Part shown: one piece after another, positions 30,438 through 39,111 of the stretch
Numbering within the stretch: the first letter of the stretch is position 1
Layout of the letters: each line of letters begins with the position of its first letter
Source: Marinobacterium_A aestuariivivens
Lineage (GTDB): Bacteria; Pseudomonadota; Gammaproteobacteria; Pseudomonadales; Balneatricaceae
Direction: 5' to 3'
Length of the DNA: 64,000 bases
NCBI RefSeq assembly: GCF_042661465.1
Contig: NZ_JBHSWE010000001.1
Location: 1,674,001-1,738,000 of the forward strand
Notes under the pieces: generated by a model
What the model saw: only the letters and a program-made list of their open reading frames with translations
Told to the model about the DNA's origin: nothing
The model's database searches: none
Program-made: the position numbers and the translations under genes

Positions 30438-31802
30438 TTACAAGGGGCCAGCACCCGCTGTCAGCTCCAGCCCGGGGCGAAGCGGCAGCAGCACCCGCAC
30501 TTCGAGGCCGCCTCCGGCAGCCTCTCCCAGCTCCAGCCGCCCCTCGTACTGGCGCACGATTTCGCTGACGATGCTCATGCCCAGTCCATGCCCGGCGCGG
30601 GACTCGTCGAGCCGGGCTCCCCGCTCGAGCAGGCCCTCGCGCTGTTCCGGAGGAATCCCGGGCCCATCGTCTTCGACGCGCAATTCCAGACAATGTTCAT
30701 CCATGGCCCCGCTGACGCCGACCCGGTGCCGCGCCCATTTGCAGGCATTGTCGAGCAGGTTGCCGAGCAGCTCGACCAGGTCGTCACGCTCCCCGGGAAA
30801 GAAGCTGCCCGCCGAGACCGTGGTTTCGATCTCGATATCCCGCTCGCGGTAGATCGCCCGCAGCGTGCGTACGAGCTTCTCGATCTCCTGTTGCAGGTAG
30901 ATGCGCTGCCCCGGCAGGGCGGCACCGGCGATCCGGGCGCGGCGCAGTTCCCGCTCCATCAGTTCGCGCAGACGCCGGGACTGCTCGCGCAGCGGCGCGG
31001 CCTGCTCCGGCGCGGTCTGCGCCAGGGTTTCGATCTGACGGTCCAGCACCGTGAGCGGCGTCTTGGCGGCATGGGCCAGGTTGCCGAGCGCATTGCGCGA
31101 ACGGGTCAGACGCATCTCCATGCTTTGCACCAGGTAGTTGATCTCGGTCACCAGCGGCTCGACCTCGGCGGTGTCCGCCTTCGGCAGCTGACGGATGTCC
31201 CCCTGCTTGAGACGGTTGAGCTGACCGCCGACCCGCACCAGCGAGCGCAGGCCATTGCGGATCACCAGCATCTGGGCCAGCAACAGGCCGCCAAGAAAGA
31301 GCGCCACCACCGCCATCATGGTCCAGCGCAGTCGCGCCAGGCCCGCCTCTATATGACTGACATCGGCGGCCAGCAGCAGTCGCAACGGGCGACCGTCCTT
31401 GGTGAAGCGTTCCTCCCGTACCAGCCAGGGCTTGTCATGCTTGTAGACCAGCCGCAACCCCTGCTCGTCGAGGGCCTTGCCGCCCACCAGCGGAATGGAT
31501 TCGTCCCAGAGCGAACGGGAGTGGTACCAGGCCGGATCCTGGCCTACCTGGAACTGGAAATAGTGCCCCGACATCGGCTGTTCGTAGACCGGCGCGACGT
31601 ACTGCGGATTGATGCGCCAGCCGCCGCTTTCGTCCATTTCGACCGATTTCAGCAGCACGTAGGCTTCGCTGCCGAGACTGGCGCTGACGAAATCGTAGGC
31701 GGTCTGACGCAGGAACCAGCTGTAGGAAACCCAGAGGGTCATGCAGAGCACCAGGGTAATGAGAACGAAGGCGCTGTTGAGGCGGTGCTGGATCGATTTC
31801 AC
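30438..31802 (-). CDS. PhoQ-like sensor histidine kinase
   Basis: A 454-residue kinase: TM1 (AFVLITLVLCMTLWVSYSWFL), a periplasmic sensor (~35-175), TM2 (WTMMAVVALFLGGLLLAQ), a HAMP-like linker, phosphoacceptor His in LGNLAHAAKTPLTVLD, and ATPase boxes (NLLDNACKWA, EDDGPGIP, GHGLGMSIV). The start is GTG 31802, within a 98-bp tandem duplication that repeats the end of the regulator gene and this start. Resembles the PhoQ family; stimulus not known. Confidence 0.9.
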   Translation of the reverse strand: MKSIQHRLNSAFVLITLVLCMTLWVSYSWFLRQTAYDFVSASLGSEAYVLLKSVEMDESGGWRINPQYVAPVYEQPMSGHYFQFQVGQDPAWYHSRSLWDESIPLVGGKALDEQGLRLVYKHDKPWLVREERFTKDGRPLRLLLAADVSHIEAGLARLRWTMMAVVALFLGGLLLAQMLVIRNGLRSLVRVGGQLNRLKQGDIRQLPKADTAEVEPLVTEINYLVQSMEMRLTRSRNALGNLAHAAKTPLTVLDRQIETLAQTAPEQAAPLREQSRRLRELMERELRRARIAGAALPGQRIYLQQEIEKLVRTLRAIYRERDIEIETTVSAGSFFPGERDDLVELLGNLLDNACKWARHRVGVSGAMDEHCLELRVEDDGPGIPPEQREGLLERGARLDESRAGHGLGMSIVSEIVRQYEGRLELGEAAGGGLEVRVLLPLRPGLELTAGAGPL

Positions 31803-31908
31803 GGCCGGAACACCCAGCTGCAGGAAACCCGGACGGTCACGCAGAGCACCAGGGTAATGAGAACGAAAGCACTGTTGAGGCGGTGCTGGATCGATTTCAC
31901 GGCCGGAA
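31716..31908. repeat. 98-bp tandem duplication at the regulator-kinase junction
   Basis: Copies 31716-31810 and 31814-31908 are offset by exactly 98 bp and differ at only a handful of positions, mostly transitions. The unit covers the end of the regulator gene (FRP-stop), the GTG start and TM1 of the kinase. Because 98 is not a multiple of 3, the upstream copy is an independent short reading frame. Confidence 0.9.
31799..31900 (-). CDS. 33-residue duplicate of the kinase TM1 (possible small membrane peptide)
   Basis: GTG at 31900 overlaps the regulator stop and reads KSIQHRLNSAFVLITLVLC then VTVRVSCSWVFRP, ending in TGA at 31799-31801, which overlaps the kinase GTG. Residues 1-20 are identical to the kinase N-terminus. 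Two changes in this stretch are synonymous. Later residues are diverged. It could be translated by coupling and insert in the membrane, or be a decaying duplicate. Confidence 0.45.
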   Translation of the reverse strand: MKSIQHRLNSAFVLITLVLCVTVRVSCSWVFRP

Positions 31909-32559
31909 AACGTAGCCCTGACCACGCCGCGTCTCGATACGGTCGTGGCCGACCTTCTTGCGCAGCATCTTGATATAGGCCTCGATGACGTTGCTGTCGT
32001 TCTCGACGCCATCGTCGTAAAGATGCTCCACCAGCTGCAGCTTCGACAATACCCTTCCGGGGTTGTGCATGAAATAGCGCAGCAGCCGGTATTCAGTGCC
32101 GGTCAGACTCACCGGTTCCGCTCCCTGCGGCACCACCGACTGGGTCTTCTCGTCGAGTCGCAGACCCGCGACCTCGAGGCCGACCGCGCCGGCCTGCTGA
32201 TGCACCCGGCGCAACAACGCACTCATCCGCGCCAGCAGTTCCTCGGTATGGAAGGGTTTGCAGAGATAATCGTCGGCGCCGGCCTCGAAGCCGTCGACCC
32301 GCTCCTGCCAGGCCGAGCGCGCGGTCAGGATCAGCACCGGCAGCGCATTGTGACGCTTGCGCCAGTGCTGCAGCACCTCGAGCCCGGGCCGCTGCGGCAG
32401 CCCCAGATCCAGCACGGCCAGGTCATAGATATCCTCGTAGCCGGCGGCTTCGGCATCGATACCGTTGTCGACCAGATCGACCGCATAGCCGCTGCGCGCC
32501 AGTTCCGCTTTAAGCTCCGGCCCCAGTACCGGATCGTCCTCCACCAGCAGCACACGCAT
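31897..32559 (-). CDS. PhoP-like OmpR-family response regulator
   Basis: A 220-residue regulator. Receiver domain with acidic pocket EDD, phosphoacceptor Asp in LAVLDLGLP and Lys in DYLCKPF; C-terminal OmpR winged helix (LTGTEYRLLRYFMHNPG, VEAYIKMLRKKVG-type segment, RRGQGYVFRP). ATG 32559 is chosen at MRVLLVEDD, with GGAGG upstream. It pairs with the downstream kinase; an upstream PepSY gene is probably in the same unit. Confidence 0.94.
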   Translation of the reverse strand: MRVLLVEDDPVLGPELKAELARSGYAVDLVDNGIDAEAAGYEDIYDLAVLDLGLPQRPGLEVLQHWRKRHNALPVLILTARSAWQERVDGFEAGADDYLCKPFHTEELLARMSALLRRVHQQAGAVGLEVAGLRLDEKTQSVVPQGAEPVSLTGTEYRLLRYFMHNPGRVLSKLQLVEHLYDDGVENDSNVIEAYIKMLRKKVGHDRIETRRGQGYVFRP

Positions 32560-32575
32560 CCTTTTCGAGCCTCCG

Positions 32576-32884
32576 TCAGAAATCGACCAGCACACCGGTG
32601 CGCGCATCGACATAGAGCATGCGCACCACGCCGTCGATGCCGGCCACTTCGAGTTCGTAGATATAGTCGTCATCCGACTGCAGCAGCACACTGTCGAGCA
32701 ACTGACCGCCGGACAGCGCCTCGACCCGGGCCATCAGCTCCATCATCGAGAGGATAGCCCCGGCCTCCACCAGTTGGCGGCAGCGCTCGAGCGACAGCTG
32801 CGTCATGCCCTCTGCACCGGCGCCGATGGCCAGCGCCCGGCCGGCGAACAGGCAGGTCAGCAACAAAAGGGTCGTTCGCTTCAT
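32576..32884 (-). CDS. Periplasmic PepSY-domain protein
   Basis: 102 residues with a Sec signal (KRTTLLLLTCLFAGRALA) and one PepSY-like unit ending YIYELEVAGIDGVVRMLYVDARTGVLVDF. Such proteins often sit beside PhoPQ-type systems and may modulate the sensor. Start at MKRTT (32884). It precedes the regulator gene by 16 bp. Confidence 0.82.
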   Translation of the reverse strand: MKRTTLLLLTCLFAGRALAIGAGAEGMTQLSLERCRQLVEAGAILSMMELMARVEALSGGQLLDSVLLQSDDDYIYELEVAGIDGVVRMLYVDARTGVLVDF

Positions 32885-32900
32885 GGTTCCTCCAGACACC

Positions 32901-33050
32901 GTAGGATGGGGCAAGCGATGCTGTGCACGACCTTCCTGTTACCTCGCGACCCGGGCATCGCGGCCCCATCATGTCTGTCGACATGCAGATCGATTGCTCT
33001 CGGTGCATACGACTGTCGGGTCCGCTTCTTCGTCGCTTGACCCAACCTAC
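32901..33050. repeat. MITE-like element with GTAGGWTGGGKCAAGCG ends
   Basis: A 150-bp non-coding segment with inverted ends GTAGGATGGGGCAAGCG and (inverted) GTAGGTTGGGTCAAGCG, 15 of 17 matching. The first 16 bp upstream of the PepSY ATG lie outside it. Same GTAGG terminal logic as the elements at 29584 and 42780. Confidence 0.7.
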
Positions 33051-33129
33051 AGGTTATCCATCCGCACTTTCGCGAAATACGGCTACAGGCATCAGCCTAT
33101 CCCGCCAGTCTGAAACCGGGCTGAAACGG

Positions 33130-33606
33130 TCAGCCGGCGAGATAAACCAGCAGTTGCAGCACCAGCCATGCATAGAGGCCGGCCAGGATATCGTCGAGCA
33201 TGATGCCGAAACCGCCGGATACTCGCCGGTCCGCCAACCGCACCGGCCAGGGCTTCCAGATATCGAAGAGCCGGAACAGCGCGAAGCCGGCCACTATCCA
33301 GTACCACTGCAACGGCACCGCCAGCATGGTGATCCAGAAACCGACGAACTCGTCCCAGACGATGCCCGGATGATCGTGCACGCCCAGATCCCGGGCCGTG
33401 CGGTCACAGAGGAAAATACCCAGCGCCGTGGCCAGTACCAGCACCAGCAGATAAACCGGCAACGACAGCGGCGCCAGCAGCAGATAGAGCGGGACAGCAG
33501 CCAGGGTACCAAAGGTGCCCGGCGCCTTCGGGGCGAGGCCGCTGCCGAACCCGAAGGCCAGCAGATGAATCGGGTTGCGCAGTACCTGCGCGGCCAGCCT
33601 TTGCAT
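33130..33606 (-). CDS. pgpA: Phosphatidylglycerophosphatase A
   Basis: A 158-residue inner-membrane phosphatase of phosphatidylglycerol synthesis. Family motifs GSGLAPKAPGTFGTLAA, DDHPGIVWDEFVGFW-like (HDHPGIVWDEFVGFW here) and FRLFDIWKPWPV. Its ATG overlaps the thiL TGA (TGATG), the usual thiL-pgpA arrangement. Confidence 0.95.
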   Translation of the reverse strand: MQRLAAQVLRNPIHLLAFGFGSGLAPKAPGTFGTLAAVPLYLLLAPLSLPVYLLVLVLATALGIFLCDRTARDLGVHDHPGIVWDEFVGFWITMLAVPLQWYWIVAGFALFRLFDIWKPWPVRLADRRVSGGFGIMLDDILAGLYAWLVLQLLVYLAG

Positions 33607-34578
33607 CAGGATTCCTTGTCATCGCCACCGGCGAAATGGTTGTAGCCGGCCTCGGGCAGTTCAAGGCGCCGTCCGCCATCTTCGAGTTGCAGACCGGCAG
33701 CCGCGGGCAGCACCTCGCCGACGCAGGTCACCGCCACGCCGTGGCCCCGCAGCGCCTCCGCCAGAGCCTCCCAGCGGCTTTGCGGCACGGTGAAGCAGAG
33801 TTCGTAGTCCTCGCCACCCCCCAACGCCCAGTCCCGCGCCTGTTCGAGACCGCAGTAGTCGATCAGCGCCGGCGACAGCGGCAGACGCTGCCGCTCGACC
33901 CGCGCGCCGACGCCACTGGCTTCGAGAACATGGCCGAGATCCGCCAGCAACCCATCGGAAATATCGATGCAGGCGCTGGCGTAACCGGCAATCAGCTGGC
34001 CGGTGGCCAGCCGTGGCCGGGGGCGAAGAAGCGTTCGAGCAGATGATCGTCGATACCCTCGACAGGCTTGAGCAGACACTCGAGTCCGCCGCGGCTGTCA
34101 CCCAGGGTGCCGGTGACGCAGATGCGGTCGCCGACCGCCGCGCCGCGCCGGTGCAGCCCCTTGCCTGCCGGGACCCAGCCGTGGGCCTGGACGCTCAGCG
34201 TCAGCGGGCCGCGGGTGGTGTCGCCGCCGATCAGGCGGATGCCGAAGGTACGCGCGCTGCGCCCGAGCTGTTCGGCGAAGGGCGCCAGCCAGGCCTCGTC
34301 GGCAGCCGGCAGTGTCAGCGCCAGGGTGAACCAGGCCGGCGTGGCGCCCATCGCCGCCAGATCGCTCACCGCCGCCCCCAGCACCCGGCTGGCGATGCGC
34401 CCCGGTGCGGTGCCCGGCAGGAAATGGGTGCCCTCGACCAGGGTATCGATCGAGACCACCAGGTCCATGCCGGGGGCACCCGCAACTGGGCGCAGTCGTC
34501 GCCGATGCCGAGGACGATGCTGTCGTCGGCTTCGGTCAGGGCGCTGAAATAGCGGCCGATCAGCGAGAACTCGTCCAA
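33606..34578 (-). CDS. thiL: Thiamine-monophosphate kinase (two apparent frameshifts)
   Basis: About 324 residues after repair. N-terminus DEFSLIGRYFSAL, then IGDDCAQL, LVEGTHF, SDLAAMGATP, IGGDTTRGPL and DISDGLLADL are all ThiL/PurM-fold hallmarks. TTG 34578 is chosen as start, behind AGGAAAGG and 2 bp after nusB. Frame changes at the G runs 34472-34476 and 34019-34023 (C runs in the gene); adding one base to each restores continuity. It makes thiamine diphosphate, the cofactor of Dxs and E1 elsewhere in the window. Confidence 0.92.
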
Positions 34579-34580
34579 GG

Positions 34581-35048
34581 TCAGCCTTTCCTGGCGCGAA
34601 TCTCGGCGTAGCGCACGCGCTGGGCGAGCTTGTCGAGCACGCCGTTGACGTAGCGGTGGCTTTCGGTCGCACCGAACACCTTGGCCAGTTCGACGCTTTC
34701 GTTGATCGCCACCCGGTAGGGCACTTCGGGACGCTGCATCAGCTCGTAGGCGCCGATGCGCAGCACCGCCAGCTCGATCGGGTCCAGGTCCTCGACCGCC
34801 CGGTCCAGGTAGGGCGCGAAGGCCGCGTCCAGTTCGCTCTTGCAGCGGGCGACACCGTGCAGCAGCTCGGAGAACATCTGCACGTCGGTATCGCGCATGT
34901 CGTTGTCGACGCGGAACTGGGCATCGATCTCGGTCAGCGGCTGGCCGGCGATCTGCCACTGGTAGATCGCCTGCAGCGCGAAGCTGCGGGCGGAGCGGCG
35001 CTTTTCGGTCAGCGACGGTTTCTTGCGCTTGTGGGGAGCCTCGGACAC
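34581..35048 (-). CDS. nusB: Transcription antitermination factor NusB
   Basis: A 155-residue all-helical protein (RRSARSFALQAIYQWQ, PIELAVLRIGAYELM, YRVAINESVELAKVFG, RYVNGVLDKLA). It works with NusE in rRNA antitermination. Part of the conserved rib-nusB-thiL cluster. Confidence 0.97.
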   Translation of the reverse strand: MSEAPHKRKKPSLTEKRRSARSFALQAIYQWQIAGQPLTEIDAQFRVDNDMRDTDVQMFSELLHGVARCKSELDAAFAPYLDRAVEDLDPIELAVLRIGAYELMQRPEVPYRVAINESVELAKVFGATESHRYVNGVLDKLAQRVRYAEIRARKG

Positions 35049-35052
35049 GCGC

Positions 35053-35526
35053 TTAACCCTCGAGCTGTCGCAGCAGGCTGACCATTTCCAGCGCCGACAG
35101 GGCCGCTTCCGCGCCCTTGTTGCCGGCCTTGGTGCCGGAGCGCTCGATCGCCTGCTCGATGCTGTTGACGGTGAGAATACCGTTGGCCACCGGGATGTCG
35201 TAGTCCATCGACACCTGGGCCACGCCCTTGGAGCTCTCGGCGGAGACGTACTCGAAATGCGGTGTGCCGCCCCGGATCACGGCGCCCAGGGCGATGATCG
35301 CATCGTCCTGCTTCTGCGCCGCGACGCGCTTGACCGCCAGCGGGATCTCGAATGCGCCCGGCACCCGCACCACGCGGATATCGCTTTCCTGAATGCCATG
35401 GCGCTTCAGGGTATCGATCGCGCCCTCGAGCAGGCTTTCGACGACAAACGCATTGAAACGGCCGACAACGATCGCGTACTTGCCGGCGCCGCTGACAAAG
35501 TCACCTTCATAAACAGTTACAGACAT
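35053..35526 (-). CDS. ribH: Lumazine synthase
   Basis: A 157-residue enzyme joining ArP (5-amino-6-ribitylamino-uracil) and dihydroxybutanone phosphate. Motifs: VVGRFNAFVVESLLEGA, VPGAFEIPLA, GAVIRGGTPHFEYV. 4 bp from nusB, 12 bp after ribBA. Confidence 0.97.
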   Translation of the reverse strand: MSVTVYEGDFVSGAGKYAIVVGRFNAFVVESLLEGAIDTLKRHGIQESDIRVVRVPGAFEIPLAVKRVAAQKQDDAIIALGAVIRGGTPHFEYVSAESSKGVAQVSMDYDIPVANGILTVNSIEQAIERSGTKAGNKGAEAALSALEMVSLLRQLEG

Positions 35527-35538
35527 CTTGAGTCCCGA

Positions 35539-36654
35539 TTAATCTTCGTAAGGGATGTATTCGTCGATCTCGAGGTCGAAACCGGAGATCGCGTTGAACT
35601 TCATCGGCGAGCTGAGCAGACGCATCTTGCCCACACCCAGATCGCGCAGTATCTGCGAGCCGGTACCCACGGTGAGGTAGGCGCCGGACGCGCTGACATT
35701 GACCTTGGATTTTTTCGGCCCCTGCAGCATCTGCTCCAGAGCATCGCCAAGGTCGATCTTGTTGGCCACATCGAGCAGCAGCACCACACCCTTGCCCTCC
35801 TCGGCCACCCGGCGCAGGGCGCGGCGCATGGTCCACTTGACGGTATCGCCGGGGTTGGCGCCGACCACGTCGCGCAGCACCTCGGTGCGGATGTGCACGC
35901 GCACCAGGGTCGGGTCTTCCTTGCTGATCTCGCCCTGGGTCAGGGCCAGATGGGTGCAGCCCTGGATCTCGTCACGGTAGGTAACATAGTTGAAATCGCC
36001 GAACTCCGTCGGCAGCACCCCTTCGCTCTCCCGTACCACCGTGTGCTCGTTGGTGGTGCGGTAGTGGATCAGGTCGGCGATGGTGCCGATCTTCAGGCCG
36101 TGCTTCTCGGCGAACTTCTCCAGATCCGGACGGCGCGCCATGGTCCCGTCCTCGTTCATGATCTCGACGATCACCGAGGCCGGGAACAGCCCGGCCAGGC
36201 GCGGCAGGTCACAGCCGGCTTCGGTATGCCCGGCACGGCTCAGTACACCGCCCGGCTGCGCCATCAGCGGGAAGATATGTCCCGGCTGGACGATGTCCTC
36301 GGGTTTGGCGTCGTGCTTGACCGCCACCCGCACGGTGTGGGCCCGGTCCGCCGCCGAGATGCCGGTGGTGACCCCTGTCGCCGCTTCGATCGACAGGGTG
36401 AAGTTGGTCGAGAACTGGGCGCCGTTGCTCTGTACCATCAGCGGCAGCTTGAGCTGCTCGCAGCGGCTGCGGGTCAGGGTCAGGCAGATCAGGCCGCGGG
36501 CATGGGTGGCCATGAAGTTGATGTCTTCGGCCCGCACCATCTCGGCGGCGATCACCAGGTCGCCCTCGTTTTCGCGATCCTCGTCGTCCATCAGGATGAC
36601 CATCTTGCCCTGACGAATGTCCTCGATCAGTTCCTCGGTCGTATTCAGCTGCAT
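35539..36654 (-). CDS. ribBA: DHBP synthase with degenerate GTP cyclohydrolase II domain
   Basis: 371 residues. The N-terminal half (1-~205) is a complete 3,4-dihydroxy-2-butanone-4-phosphate synthase (DDEDRENEGDL, ATHARGLICL, GHTEAGCDL). The C-terminal half has the GCHII fold order but lacks the Cys cluster that binds zinc in RibA (compare ribA at 29727), so it is probably inactive as a cyclohydrolase, as in pseudomonads. Confidence 0.93.
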   Translation of the reverse strand: MQLNTTEELIEDIRQGKMVILMDDEDRENEGDLVIAAEMVRAEDINFMATHARGLICLTLTRSRCEQLKLPLMVQSNGAQFSTNFTLSIEAATGVTTGISAADRAHTVRVAVKHDAKPEDIVQPGHIFPLMAQPGGVLSRAGHTEAGCDLPRLAGLFPASVIVEIMNEDGTMARRPDLEKFAEKHGLKIGTIADLIHYRTTNEHTVVRESEGVLPTEFGDFNYVTYRDEIQGCTHLALTQGEISKEDPTLVRVHIRTEVLRDVVGANPGDTVKWTMRRALRRVAEEGKGVVLLLDVANKIDLGDALEQMLQGPKKSKVNVSASGAYLTVGTGSQILRDLGVGKMRLLSSPMKFNAISGFDLEIDEYIPYED

Positions 36655-36686
36655 CGATCTTTTCCTGTCTCGTTCTTTTTCAGCCG

Positions 36687-37358
36687 TTATCGGCGGCCGC
36701 CGAAACCGTATTCGGCCAGTTTATCCAGTGTCAGGCCACCCTGCTGCGGTTCAGCGGTCTCTCGCGGATCGAACTGCAGCAGACGCTCCAGGTAGCGGGC
36801 CACGATATCGATCTCGAGATGGACCCGGCTGCCCGGCCCATAGCCGGCAATGATGGTCTCGGCCGCGGTGTGCGGCACGATGTTCAATTCAAATTCACGC
36901 CCGTCGACGGCATTGACGGTCAGGCTCACGCCATCGACGGTGACCGACCCCTTGGCGGCAATATAGCGCGCCAGCGCCTGTGGCGCCCGGATCCTCAGCC
37001 GGATCGAGCGGGCATCGTCATTGCGCTCGACCAGCTCGCCGATGCCGTCGACATGGCCTGTGACGATATGACCGCCGAGCCGGCTGCTGGGCATCAGCGC
37101 CTTTTCCAGATTCACCGCTTCGCCGACGCCAAGGGTCTCGAAGCGGGTATGCGCCAGCGTCTCGCGTGACAGGTCGGCCCAGAAGCCGTCGCCGGTCAGC
37201 TCGACCACGGTCAGGCAGACGCCGTTGGTGGCGATACTGTCGCCAAGCTTCACGTCCGCGAGATCAAGGTCGCCGGTCTGCACACGGAGACGCATATCGC
37301 CCTGCTGCATTTCGATGGCCGCGACCCGGCCGACGGCTTCCACTATACCGGTAAACAT
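36687..37358 (-). CDS. ribE: Riboflavin synthase alpha chain
   Basis: A 223-residue lumazine dismutase with two homologous barrels (MFTGIVEAVGRV and GHIVTGHVDGIGELV starts; NGVCLTVVE and DGVSLTVNAV repeats). It begins directly after the ribD stop. Confidence 0.96.
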   Translation of the reverse strand: MFTGIVEAVGRVAAIEMQQGDMRLRVQTGDLDLADVKLGDSIATNGVCLTVVELTGDGFWADLSRETLAHTRFETLGVGEAVNLEKALMPSSRLGGHIVTGHVDGIGELVERNDDARSIRLRIRAPQALARYIAAKGSVTVDGVSLTVNAVDGREFELNIVPHTAAETIIAGYGPGSRVHLEIDIVARYLERLLQFDPRETAEPQQGGLTLDKLAEYGFGGRR

Positions 37359-38496
37359 TCAGTTCGGGTCCTTGTATCGGGGCTTCAGGTTCAGACGCAG
37401 ATCATCGCCCAGTTGGCGCATCTCCGCCACCTCGAGGGGGATCTGCTGCGCCATGGCGTCGAACGGCAGCGCCAGCAGCGGCCGGCCGGACGACCCCAGA
37501 AGCTTGGGCGCCATGTAGACCACAAGCTCGTCGACCAGCCCCGCCGCGACGAAGGCACCGGCCAGGGTCGCACCGGTTTCCACCAGCAATTCGTTGCACT
37601 GCTCCGCCGCCAGCCAGGCCAGCAGCGCGGCGAGGTCGATCCTCCCCCGTTTTCCGGCAGCACCAGCAGCTCGGCCCCCGCCGCCCGGAGCGCGGAACTC
37701 TTTTCAGCATCGTCGCGACAGGTCACCACCAGGGTACGCCCGGGCTGCCTGAGTATGCGGGCCGCGACCGGCATTCTCAGCTGACTGTCGAGCACCAGTC
37801 GCAGCGGCTGCCGCTCGCCGACCGCCTGACACTCCTCGGCGCTGAAACCGGCTTCGGCCGGGCGCACTGTCAGTGACGAGTCATCGATCAGTATCGACTC
37901 CACACCGGTCAGGATCGCCGAGCTGCGGGCTCTCAGGCGCTGCACGTCGGCGCGCGCCGCGGGCCCCGTGATCCATTGCGATTCGCCGCTGGCCATCGCG
38001 GTGCGGCCATCCAGGCTCGAGGCCAGCTTGAGCCGCACCAGCGGACGGCCCGACTCCATGCGCCGGATGAATCCCGAATTGAGTTCTCTTGCCTGGGCTT
38101 CGAGCAGACCGCTTTCGGTCCCGATACCGGCCTCGCGCAGGCGCTGCAGCCCGCGACCGGCCACCTGGGATTCGGATCGACCATCGCCGCGACAACCCGG
38201 GCGACGCCGGCCTCGACCAGCGCATCGGCACAGGGTGGCGTGCGACCCTGGTGACTGCAGGGTTCCAGGGTGACATAGGCGGTGCAGCCACGCGCCCGTT
38301 CACCCGCCTGACGCAAGGCATTGACCTCGGCGTGACCCTTGCCGGCCCGGACATGGTAGCCCTCGCCGACGATCTCGCCGCCCTTCACCAGCACACAGCC
38401 GACCCGCGGATTGGGATCGGTGCTGTAGAGCCCCCGCCACGCCAGCCGGATCGCCCGCGCCATCAGCTCATGGTCATCGCGACTGAAACGGCTCAT
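37359..38496 (-). CDS. ribD: Bifunctional deaminase/reductase RibD (two apparent frameshifts)
   Basis: About 379 residues after repair. N-terminal cytidine-deaminase-like zinc domain (HAEVNAL, PCSHQGRTPPCADAL), C-terminal reductase (KLASSLDGRTA, SQWITG, LLVETGATLAGAF). Frame changes at the G run 38167-38169 (gene CCC) and C run 37644-37648 (gene GGGGG); adding one base to each gives DPNPQVAGRGLQRL and NGGRIDLAALLA. ATGA overlap with nrdR. Confidence 0.93.
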
Positions 38497-38969
38497 GCAG
38501 ACTCCTCGCCGTTGTCACTCTGGGACGACAGCCGGTCGATCTCTTTCTTGAATTCATTGACGTCCTGAAAGCTGCGATAGACCGAGGCGAAGCGCACATA
38601 GGCCACCTGGTCGAGCTTGCGCAGCTCCGCCATCACGGTCTCGCCGACCAGACGCGACGGCACCTCGCGCTCGCCGGTGGCACGCAGACGCTGCTTGATG
38701 CGGTTGATGGCCGCCTCGATCGCCTCGATCCCGACCGGCCGCTTTTCCAGCGCCCGCTGCACGCCGGCCCGCAGCTTCTCTTCGTCGAAAGGCTGGCGCA
38801 TGCCGTCGGTCTTGATGATCCGCGGCATCAGCAGCTCGGCCGCTTCGTAGGTGGTAAAGCGCTCATGGCAGCCGATGCATTCCCGCCTGCGCCGGACCTG
38901 CTGGCCTTCGGCGACCAGGCGGGAGTCCACCACCTTGGTTTCGTTGGCGCCGCAGAAGGGACAATGCAT
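38493..38969 (-). CDS. nrdR: Transcriptional repressor NrdR
   Basis: 158 residues. Zinc ribbon MHCPFCGANETKVVDSR...RRRRECIGCHERFTTYE followed by an ATP-cone. It represses ribonucleotide reductase genes. Between glyA and ribD, as in Pseudomonas. Confidence 0.97.
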   Translation of the reverse strand: MHCPFCGANETKVVDSRLVAEGQQVRRRRECIGCHERFTTYEAAELLMPRIIKTDGMRQPFDEEKLRAGVQRALEKRPVGIEAIEAAINRIKQRLRATGEREVPSRLVGETVMAELRKLDQVAYVRFASVYRSFQDVNEFKKEIDRLSSQSDNGEESA

Positions 38970-39074
38970 AGGAAACGATCCTGCCAGTAAAGAGCGTGAG
39001 GCTGCATACGAGGCGTATGCATGCCGTTGAAGTCTGAAACTGGGTGACGCGTAACGCGTAACCCATAATAAAAA

Positions 39075-39095
39075 GGGCGGCTACCTGAGCCGCCC
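39075..39095 (-). terminator. Intrinsic terminator of glyA
   Basis: GGGCGGCT (39075-39082) pairs with AGCCGCCC (39088-39095), loop ACCTG. On the minus strand it is followed by TTTTTATT. It lies 17 bp after the glyA stop. Confidence 0.88.
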
Positions 39096-39111
39096 GGGGA
39101 TTCTAACCGAT

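Noticed and set aside
36655..38496. FMN riboswitch near the rib genes; glycine riboswitch upstream of glyA
   Set aside because: The rib genes are nearly contiguous with no leader of sufficient length, and the 289 bp before glyA show only a partial repeat. No conserved riboswitch core was recognised.
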